Assembly: GCF_003815975.1 (NCBI RefSeq)
Contig: NZ_CP033932.1
Location: 434,001 to 498,000, forward strand
Length of the DNA: 64,000 bases
Direction of reading: 5' to 3'
DNA from: Chryseobacterium bernardetii
Lineage (GTDB): Bacteria > Bacteroidota > Bacteroidia > Flavobacteriales > Weeksellaceae
Shown here: in pieces, positions 58,347-64,000 of the stretch
How the letters are laid out: each line of letters begins with the position of its first letter
Numbering within the stretch: position 1 is the first letter of the stretch
Position numbers and translations under genes: made by a program
Notes under the pieces: model-generated
What the model was told of the DNA's origin: nothing
The model's input: only the letters and a program-made list of their open reading frames with translations
Database searches by the model: none

Positions 58347-58583
58347 ATGAAAATAAGAATGATATTAATACTTATTTTAATATTCGGATCAGGTTTAAAA
58401 TATCTTGATTTATGTATTTCTGAAAAATATGAAACACAATTCGAGGGATTAAACCCTACTGAAAATCAAATTAAAAAAGCCGAAGAATTGAAAGAGAAAA
58501 AAGAAACTAATAAAAAGATTGCTCTTTCATTGCTTGCAATTTATCCCGTTTCTAAAAAAAATAAGAATAAATCTAAACAATAA
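58347..58583 (+). CDS. Small membrane protein, 78 aa, possible orphan immunity
   Basis: The ATG at 58347 begins a hydrophobic helix (MILILILIFGSGLKYLDL) followed by a charged segment and a Lys-rich tail. An extended frame from 58260 would fuse it to the broken toxin fragment; I choose the shorter start because the membrane helix is then N-terminal. The place after a toxin remnant fits an immunity gene, but the sequence gives no family. Confidence 0.5.
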   Translation: MKIRMILILILIFGSGLKYLDLCISEKYETQFEGLNPTENQIKKAEELKEKKETNKKIALSLLAIYPVSKKNKNKSKQ

Positions 58584-58595
58584 CTCCCACCCGCT

Positions 58596-58671
58596 GCTCA
58601 AAGTCTGGAGACTTTGAGCCAATAAATAAGCATTTTTATAAAAGTTCTCCAAAGTCGGGAGACTTCGGAGA
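58596..58671. repeat. Paired palindromes (REP-like)
   Basis: First hairpin 58596-58619: GCTCAAAGTC/GACTTTGAGC, loop TGGA. Second 58646-58671: TCTCCAAAGTC/GACTTCGGAGA, loop GGGA, one mismatch. Both share the AAGTC-GACTT core and are about 26 nt apart, like the two arms of a REP pair. They lie directly left of the right esterase repeat. Confidence 0.75.
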
Positions 58672-58674
58672 GCA

Positions 58675-58862
58675 GGGCAAACCGAAGTTTTATCCTTAAA
58701 CCTGCTGTCAAAAATAAAATGATCTACAGGAACAGGTTTTTGAAATCTTTCTGAACGGGCATACCGAATACTTTTTGCCCTGATGATCCCGTTTTCTTTA
58801 AATGCTGTAATTGTTCCGAATTTGGTATTGAGAACCACCGTTTCTCTATGCTGTGAGTTCAT
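58675..58862 (-). pseudogene. Esterase 5'-end fragment (first 63 codons)
   Basis: The first 62 or so residues are those of the esterase at 47888 (MNSQHRETVVLNTKFGT ... FIFDSRFKDKT), with its upstream region. After that the frame runs into the palindromes and unrelated sequence (58527 end of open frame). It has no catalytic residues and is a truncated duplicate. Confidence 0.9.
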
Positions 58863-58944
58863 TTTTTTAAACTGTGAAATCTTTAGCTTAAAGATAGTTC
58901 TGTTTTTTGAGAATAGAAAATTTATGTTGTTAATTAAACACTTA
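58675..58944. repeat. Right copy of the esterase 5'-end direct repeat
   Basis: Pairs with 47701-47970 at offset 10,974. Differences seen are mainly near the ends (GGGCAAACCGAAG versus GGACAAACCGGAG; TTATGTTGTT versus TTATATGGCT). Confidence 0.92.
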
Positions 58945-58995
58945 TGAACACTCTAATTCCTACAAATAAATTATTTGTAACATTTGTGTTTAAGC

Positions 58996-59898
58996 TCAAT
59001 TCAAATTCTTGTATTCACTTGGGGAAACCCCTACTTTGGTTTTGAATAATCTTGTAAAATGCTGTGGATATTTAAAGCCAAGATCATAAGAAATTTCGCT
59101 AATTGATTTTCCCTGATTTAAAATTTGTTCTTTGGCTATATCTATGAGTTTATTGTGGATAAATTCCTGTGGGGAAATTCCTAATTCTTTTTTAATAAGG
59201 TCTCCGAAATAATTGGCTGAAAGATTGAGTTTTTCTGCAAAATAATTCACCATAGGAAACCCTATATTTTTAAGGTTATCAGATTTTAAATACTCATCAA
59301 CAAGGTTTTCAAATTTCCCGATCACTCCCTGATTAATATGGTCCCTGGTGATAAACTGACGGTCATAAAAACGCATGCAGTAATTGAGGAACAGTTCAAT
59401 ATTATTTACAATTAATGATTTACTGTGTTTATCAATTGGCTGTTCAAGCTCATGTTTTATATTGTTGAAGCAATCCAGAATAATCTCCCTTTCCTTTTCT
59501 GAAAGGTGTAAGGCTTCATGCACATCGTAGGAAAAGAAATTATAGTCTTTTATATTTTTCCCAAGATGAGTTCCTTTTAAAAGGTCAGGATGAAAAATTA
59601 AAGCAAAACCTGCCGGCTGAACAGATTTTCCCTGATTGTAAATTCCATAAGTCTGCCCGGGCGCAATAAAAACCAATGTCCCTTCCTGATAATCATAGCT
59701 ATGTTTTCCATACTGCATGTCTCCGCACATTACATCTTTCAGGAAAACGGTATAAAAGCCAAATTTCCTCCTGTACTGACAAATGGGATCTGACTGGGAA
59801 AAATCAATCACATTAACCAAAGGATGTAATGTTTCATGATTGGCCATTTTATTATATTCTGAAACACTGTTATAGATTTCAATCTCCTGATTTTCCAT
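58996..59898 (-). CDS. AraC family transcriptional regulator
   Basis: A 300-residue regulator (start MENQEIEIYN at 59898; a TTG 30 nt upstream is an alternative). The N-terminal half is a cupin-like sensor domain (FIAPGQTYGIYNQGKSVQPAGF); the C-terminal half has two HTH motifs of the AraC type (LSANYFGDLIKKELGISPQEFI and SISEISYDLGFKYPQHFTRLFKTKVGVSP). It is divergent from the alcohol dehydrogenase gene, which it probably regulates. Confidence 0.92.
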   Translation of the reverse strand: MENQEIEIYNSVSEYNKMANHETLHPLVNVIDFSQSDPICQYRRKFGFYTVFLKDVMCGDMQYGKHSYDYQEGTLVFIAPGQTYGIYNQGKSVQPAGFALIFHPDLLKGTHLGKNIKDYNFFSYDVHEALHLSEKEREIILDCFNNIKHELEQPIDKHSKSLIVNNIELFLNYCMRFYDRQFITRDHINQGVIGKFENLVDEYLKSDNLKNIGFPMVNYFAEKLNLSANYFGDLIKKELGISPQEFIHNKLIDIAKEQILNQGKSISEISYDLGFKYPQHFTRLFKTKVGVSPSEYKNLN

Positions 59899-59923
59899 GC
59901 AGTATATTTTAGAGTTCAAAATT

Positions 59924-59966
59924 ACCAATTTTCTGGCATAACAGATACCGTGTATGTAAAATTGGT
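59924..59966. promoter_or_regulatory. Inverted repeat between AraC regulator and alcohol dehydrogenase
   Basis: ACCAATTTT (59924-59932) and AAAATTGGT (59958-59966) are perfect 9-bp arms, 25 nt apart, in the 193-bp divergent region. Nearby TTGGTAA and TTCGGTAA words resemble each other. It is a candidate operator for the AraC protein. Confidence 0.4.
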
Positions 59967-60091
59967 AAGTAATTCGGTAATCTGTATAAGCTCAGTTTAC
60001 CGGAAAGTTTCGAATTTTGTACCGTTACGGAAATTTGAACAGATGGACCTGTAACATCAATTTATTAATTCAAATAAAAATACATAATCAA

Positions 60092-61144
60092 ATGAACACA
60101 TTTACAGTAAAAGCTTATGGAGCAGAATCTACCACAGCAGATCTGAAAGAAATGAATATTGAAAGAAGAGAGGTTACTCCCAAAGATGTAGAAATTGAGA
60201 TTCTCTATTGCGGAGTATGCCACTCTGATCTTCATACAGCAAGAAACGACTGGGGCGGAACCATCTACCCTGCTGTTCCAGGACATGAAATTGTAGGGAG
60301 AATTACAAAAGTAGGAAGTGAAGTATCTAAATTTAAAGTAGGCGATCTTGCGGGTGTAGGATGTATCGTAGATTCTTGCGGGCATTGCAACAGCTGCCAG
60401 CATGATCTTGAGCAATATTGTGAAAACGGGTTCACCGGGACTTATAATGGAAAAGATAAGCATTCAGGAGGCCATACTTTTGGAGGCTATTCCCAAAAAG
60501 TAGTGGTAGATTCTCATCATGTACTAAAGGTTCCTGAAAATCTTGATCTCGCTGCTGTAGCACCTCTTCTTTGCGCAGGAATTACAACATGGTCGCCTTT
60601 GAGACACTGGAATGTAGGTCCAGATTCTAAAGTAGCGGTTGTTGGTTTAGGCGGATTAGGACATATGGCTATTAAACTTGCAAAAGGTTTAGGGGCGGAA
60701 GTAACTTTATTTTCAAGAACTCCCGGGAAAACTGAAGATGCCAGAAAGCTAGGAGCCGATCATGTTATTATTTCTACGGACGAAGAGCAAATGAAATCTG
60801 TAAAAGGAAAATTTGATGTGATTATTGATACAGTTCCATATGTACACGACGTAAATCCTTATGTTACGACTTTAAATATCAGTGGAACGCATGTTCTTGT
60901 AGGCTATTTAGGAGGCCTTGAACCTATTTTAAATACAGTTCCTATGATTCTTGGCAGAAAATCTGTAGCAGGATCTGTCATCGGGGGTATTGCGGAAACC
61001 CAGGAATTATTAGATTTCTGTGGAGAACATAATATTGTTTCAGAAATTGAAATCATCAAAATGCAGGAGATTAATGAAGCATATGAGAGAATGCTGAAAA
61101 GTGATGTAAGATACCGCTTCGTAATTGATATGCAATCGTTATAA
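60092..61144 (+). CDS. Zinc-type NAD(P)-dependent alcohol dehydrogenase
   Basis: A 350-residue medium-chain dehydrogenase; I start at 60092 (MNTFTVKAYGAE), which matches the family. Catalytic zinc motif CGVCHSDLHTA and GHEIVGRI; structural zinc Cys cluster CGHCNSCQHDLEQYC; Rossmann motif VGLGGLGHMAIKLAKGLGAEV. It is closest in type to the cinnamyl-alcohol/YahK-like aldehyde reductases. It is divergent from the AraC regulator. Confidence 0.93.
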   Translation: MNTFTVKAYGAESTTADLKEMNIERREVTPKDVEIEILYCGVCHSDLHTARNDWGGTIYPAVPGHEIVGRITKVGSEVSKFKVGDLAGVGCIVDSCGHCNSCQHDLEQYCENGFTGTYNGKDKHSGGHTFGGYSQKVVVDSHHVLKVPENLDLAAVAPLLCAGITTWSPLRHWNVGPDSKVAVVGLGGLGHMAIKLAKGLGAEVTLFSRTPGKTEDARKLGADHVIISTDEEQMKSVKGKFDVIIDTVPYVHDVNPYVTTLNISGTHVLVGYLGGLEPILNTVPMILGRKSVAGSVIGGIAETQELLDFCGEHNIVSEIEIIKMQEINEAYERMLKSDVRYRFVIDMQSL

Positions 61145-61164
61145 TTTTTCTATAAGATATACTC

Positions 61165-61194
61165 AAAGAGGTTTTTCATTTGAAGAACCTCTTT
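61165..61194. terminator. Bidirectional terminator between adh and hxlR
   Basis: AAAGAGGTT and AACCTCTTT (61165-61173 and 61186-61194) with a 12-nt loop, then TTTATT. It lies between convergent genes. Confidence 0.85.
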
Positions 61195-61195
61195 T

Positions 61196-61624
61196 TTATT
61201 GTTTAAGGTTTTCACCAAAGCCATTCTGATTTTTATTAATCCTATATCTGTTTCCATCAGCATATTTGTTATCATTCCTTTCCATATCGTGAAAAGCCCA
61301 TGCTGCCATTGCATCAATAACAGGAGCCAGTTCATTGCCGGCTTCACTCAGTTTATAGGTAACATGTGGTGGCACTACTGGTTTTGCTGTTCTTATAATC
61401 AAACCGTCTGCTTCAAGCTGCTTCAAATGCTGAATCAACATTTTTTCTGTAACTGCAGGAATTGCTTTTTTCAATTCACTGTATCTTTTTTCTCCTGTGG
61501 AAAGATTAAAAAGGATAATGGGTTTCCAGAATCCACCAATTCTTTCCATGACATACATTACCGGACAATCCTGTACGACCTTTTTATTCTCCTGAATGGT
61601 TGAACTTTCTTTAATAGCTGTCAT
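61196..61624 (-). CDS. HxlR/DUF24 family regulator
   Basis: A 142-residue winged-helix regulator: DCPVMYVMERIGGFWKPIILFNL with the Cys19 near the start that often senses thiol stress, then LIQHLKQLEADGLIIRTAKPVVPPHVTYKLSEAG. It is divergent from the NmrA-like gene, which it probably regulates together with its own. A strong terminator lies at its 3' end. Confidence 0.93.
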   Translation of the reverse strand: MTAIKESSTIQENKKVVQDCPVMYVMERIGGFWKPIILFNLSTGEKRYSELKKAIPAVTEKMLIQHLKQLEADGLIIRTAKPVVPPHVTYKLSEAGNELAPVIDAMAAWAFHDMERNDNKYADGNRYRINKNQNGFGENLKQ

Positions 61625-61640
61625 AGTTACATACTTTAGG

Positions 61641-61673
61641 GTAAGTACTTGTATAAAAGTAAGTACAAATATA
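61641..61673. promoter_or_regulatory. Candidate HxlR operator and minus-strand promoter
   Basis: GTAAGTAC occurs twice as a direct repeat (61641-61648 and 61659-61666). The plus sequence CAAATATA (61666-61673) is a TATATTTG -7 box on the minus strand, about 42 nt before the hxlR start. A TAACTTTG box for the plus strand lies at 61672-61679. The repeat overlaps the promoter zone, as expected for a self-repressor. Confidence 0.5.
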
Positions 61674-61794
61674 ACTTTGTCACAGGATATATAAAAGTAT
61701 TTATGATAAAATCGCCGCTATTTGATTAATTCATATAATACAATAACTATCAAAACATTACATACAGTTATTACAACTCAATAAAAATTTACAT

Positions 61795-62673
61795 ATGAAA
61801 ATTATCATCACAGGATCATTAGGAAACGTTGCCAGACCTCTAACAAAGCAATTGGTAGAACAAGGGCATGACATCACTGTTATCAGCAGCAATGAAGAAA
61901 GGAAACATGATATTGAATCTTTAGGAGCAAAACCTGCAATCGGATCTATTACTGATGTTGACTTCTTAACCCAAACGTTTAACGGAGCAGATGCCGTGTT
62001 CGTTATGACGCCTCCTGCCATCAGCACCGAAAATATTGTTCAGAACACCATCAATGCGGGAAAAAATTATGCAGAAGCATTACAAAATACAGGAGTTAAA
62101 AGAGCGGTAATGCTAAGCAGTGTTGGAGCGGGATCGCCAGTAGAAAACGGGCCTATCAAAGGTCTTCATCACATTGAAAAGCTTTACCAGGAAATTGAAA
62201 ACACCTCATTTACTTTTCTAAGGGCAGGCTATTTTTACACTAATTTCTTCAATGATATTCCACTGATTAAAAATGCAGGAATTATGGGTGGAAATTATCC
62301 TGAAAACACGGAAATTCCAGTGGTACATCCGGCAGATATTGCCCAGGCAGCAGCCGAAGAACTGGTGAAAAATGAAACGGGTAAAAATATCCGGTATATT
62401 GTAAGCGATTCCCGAAAAGCTTCTGATTTTGCCAAGGTATTGGGTGCTTCTATTGAAAAACCCGCACTTCCGTGGGTGGAATTCTCAGATGAAGACTCTT
62501 TAAACGGAATGCTACAGGCCGGTTTACCACAGGATATGGCCGAATTATATGTTGAAATGGGGTTGGGAATGAAAACAGGAACCGTGCAAAAAGATTTTAT
62601 TGAACACCATTCTCCTGTTACCGGAAATATTAAACTGGAGGACTTCGCTAAAGAGTTTGCAGCCCAGTTTTAA
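61795..62673 (+). CDS. NmrA-like NAD(P)-binding protein
   Basis: A 292-residue protein with an N-terminal Rossmann motif (TGSLGNVARPLTKQLVEQG), ISSNEERKHDIESLGA and MLSSVGAG. Typical of atypical short-chain NmrA/quinone-oxidoreductase-like proteins (QorB type). It is divergent from the HxlR gene, a common pairing. Confidence 0.9.
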   Translation: MKIIITGSLGNVARPLTKQLVEQGHDITVISSNEERKHDIESLGAKPAIGSITDVDFLTQTFNGADAVFVMTPPAISTENIVQNTINAGKNYAEALQNTGVKRAVMLSSVGAGSPVENGPIKGLHHIEKLYQEIENTSFTFLRAGYFYTNFFNDIPLIKNAGIMGGNYPENTEIPVVHPADIAQAAAEELVKNETGKNIRYIVSDSRKASDFAKVLGASIEKPALPWVEFSDEDSLNGMLQAGLPQDMAELYVEMGLGMKTGTVQKDFIEHHSPVTGNIKLEDFAKEFAAQF

Positions 62674-62697
62674 ATTTAAAATTGTTGGAAAAAAAAT

Positions 62698-62728
62698 AAA
62701 AAGACTCACCTGGCTGGTGAGTCTTTTT
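62698..62728. terminator. Bidirectional terminator between NmrA-like gene and T9SS gene
   Basis: AAAAAGACTCACC/GGTGAGTCTTTTT with TGGCT loop (62698-62728) and flanking A and T runs. Confidence 0.9.
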
Positions 62729-62793
62729 ATTCTTATTTCTGTTCATAACAGGCAGCCCTTAAAGCCACCTGTTAATAAAATAAGGGTAATAAA

Positions 62794-64000
62794 TTAGTTC
62801 TTAATTAATTTCAGTGCTTTGTTTTCTGTTCCTGTTTTTACAAGTACCAGATAAAGACCTTTTGTAAGACCTTTAACATCCATAACTATTTTTGGCCCTT
62901 TCTGCTGTTTCAGAGACATTACCTGTCTTCCGGAAGCATCATACACATAAACATCCACACCGCCTTTATTATTGGCAGGAAGCATAATGCCTGTAACGTC
63001 ATCTGCCGGGTTAGGCACCAATCTGATTCCTTCTTCTGATTTCACAATATCTTTCACTCCAAGAGAAGAGGTAGGAACTATAGATTTAATAAGCCATCCA
63101 TAAGAAGTAACCTCCGGATCACTGGTTAAACGAAGTCTCACTGCAATTTCATCCCCAGGGGCAAATGCTCCTAAATTTAAAGAACTGTTCTGGAATAATG
63201 TTTCATTCACACTAGCCGCCGGAAGAGCTGCTCCTCCATTGTTCCAGTTACTGAATGAAGCTTCGTCATAAACACCCATTGTTGTCCAATTCACAAGATC
63301 TTTAGATCCTTCTACATAAGCATAATCATATTGTGCTTCAGTAAGAGCCATATGTCTCATTGTCATTGCGGAAGCTGGTCCTACAATCACCGGAGTTTTC
63401 ATATAAGTCTGATAGGTTGTATTGCTGGCATATGGATGTCCAACATTATTCAACACATTATAAGTAAATTTATTTGACACATTATCTACTACAAATTTAC
63501 CGGCTCCAATATATACATCATTGCTGGTAAAGGCAGGAACATTAATAGCAGCGGCACCGCTATTAAAGTTAATAATATCAAAAGATTTCGTATCCTTGAT
63601 TGTTTCCTTTGTTCCGTTAGAATATACCCCTGTAACCGAAATTGAGTGAACCCCTTCTGTTAAAGTTGAAGTAGTGGTAAATGTATAATCTGTATTGGGC
63701 TGAGTGCTGGAAATTGTTGAAACATAAGTATTATCAACATATACCTTCAGACTCGTGATTTGTGAATTTGTATAATTAAAGACAGCCTTAGCTTTCATAT
63801 CATGAATGGCTACCTGATTAGCACTCTTTATAATTGGGCGTGCTACGTATTCCGGAAGCACGTAGGTTGCCAGCTCAGGAATAGTAGCTGTCCATACTCC
63901 TCTACCATGGGTCGCCAGAACTACCTGGTCATTCACAATTTTCATGTTCCAGATAGAAACCGGAGGCATAGTAGTTACAAGAGACCATGTTGCACCACTA
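62794..64000 (-). CDS. T9SS-sorted secreted protein, N-terminus cut off by window edge
   Basis: The frame stays open to base 64000 (codons ...SGATWSLVTTMPPVSIWNM precede the internal Met at 63969), so the gene continues to the right. The visible part begins with a VPS10/sortilin-like propeller end (VNDQVVLATHGRGVWTATI), followed by beta-rich domains and a type IX sorting domain at the C-terminus (RLVPNPADDVTGIMLP ... GLYLVLVKTGTENKALKLIKN). It is likely a large extracellular protein or peptidase; the catalytic part, if any, lies outside. Confidence 0.88.
   Translation of the reverse strand, partial: SGATWSLVTTMPPVSIWNMKIVNDQVVLATHGRGVWTATIPELATYVLPEYVARPIIKSANQVAIHDMKAKAVFNYTNSQITSLKVYVDNTYVSTISSTQPNTDYTFTTTSTLTEGVHSISVTGVYSNGTKETIKDTKSFDIINFNSGAAAINVPAFTSNDVYIGAGKFVVDNVSNKFTYNVLNNVGHPYASNTTYQTYMKTPVIVGPASAMTMRHMALTEAQYDYAYVEGSKDLVNWTTMGVYDEASFSNWNNGGAALPAASVNETLFQNSSLNLGAFAPGDEIAVRLRLTSDPEVTSYGWLIKSIVPTSSLGVKDIVKSEEGIRLVPNPADDVTGIMLPANNKGGVDVYVYDASGRQVMSLKQQKGPKIVMDVKGLTKGLYLVLVKTGTENKALKLIKN

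Noticed and set aside
61199-61603. 134-codon open frame opposite hxlR
   Set aside because: Antisense of the regulator; Cys/His/Phe-rich composition typical of shadow frames.

Overview
The window looks like a piece of a Chryseobacterium-type chromosome (Weeksellaceae, Flavobacteriia). The base composition is AT-rich. Genes use TAnnTTTG promoter elements in place of E. coli-like -10 boxes, and starts lack strong Shine-Dalgarno sequences. There are type IX secretion (T9SS) sorting domains, TonB-type outer-membrane barrels, SusE-like modules and small Cys-rich peptides with a GG leader. The genus is inferred from this style and from protein resemblance; no search was run.

Layout. (1) 1-5.3 kb: a LytS-type histidine kinase cut by the left edge, divergent from a DUF2490 protein, a CitMHS citrate transporter and a DctA-like carboxylate carrier. 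(2) 5.5-13.5 kb: a GG-leader peptide and groES-groEL, followed by a Fic protein, an alpha/beta hydrolase, and a P-loop ATPase with an AbiJ/HEPN protein. Degraded or reconstituted copies of the groEL 3' end with its terminator lie between these inserts, four tails in all counting the native one. I read this as a defence-type island built up at the groEL 3' end. (3) 13.5-26.6 kb: mostly single-gene units, including an XRE regulator, SMI1/KNR4, CBS pair, kelch-T9SS protein, DUF2461, DUF1801, a phosphodiester glycosidase-like lipoprotein, DHFR-like, serine hydrolase, CHMI, DinB-like and metalloprotease-like proteins. (4) 26.7-27.1 kb: a non-coding AT-rich stretch with five TTATNCACA DnaA boxes and one near match in about 175 bp, a strong candidate for the chromosomal origin. 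(5) 27.2-46.2 kb: housekeeping and accessory genes: a hotdog-like protein, FMN riboswitch with ribB, TonB-type barrel, a frameshifted ECF sigma factor with a membrane partner, ABC exporter, truA, lpxK, punA, TlpA-like, GNAT, dinB and alpha-amylase. (6) 46.2-58.9 kb: a second GG-leader Cys-rich peptide, a type-B carboxylesterase, then a polymorphic-toxin locus. It holds a tail-fibre-like protein, a small T9SS protein and a 2275-residue SpvB/Rhs protein with a papain-like C-terminal domain, followed by an immunity candidate and two displaced, decayed toxin-immunity modules. It is bracketed by a 270-bp direct repeat made of the esterase promoter and 5' end. (7) 59-64 kb: AraC regulator divergent from a zinc alcohol dehydrogenase, HxlR regulator divergent from an NmrA-like protein, and a T9SS-sorted protein running off the right edge.

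The two accessory regions share one feature: inserted cargo is framed by partial copies of the neighbouring host gene (groEL 3' end; esterase 5' end), and no integrase, transposase or tRNA gene is visible. The groEL tails also keep a two-hairpin 3'UTR in which paired bases change together. I consider the groEL-tail array and the origin candidate the most valuable observations.
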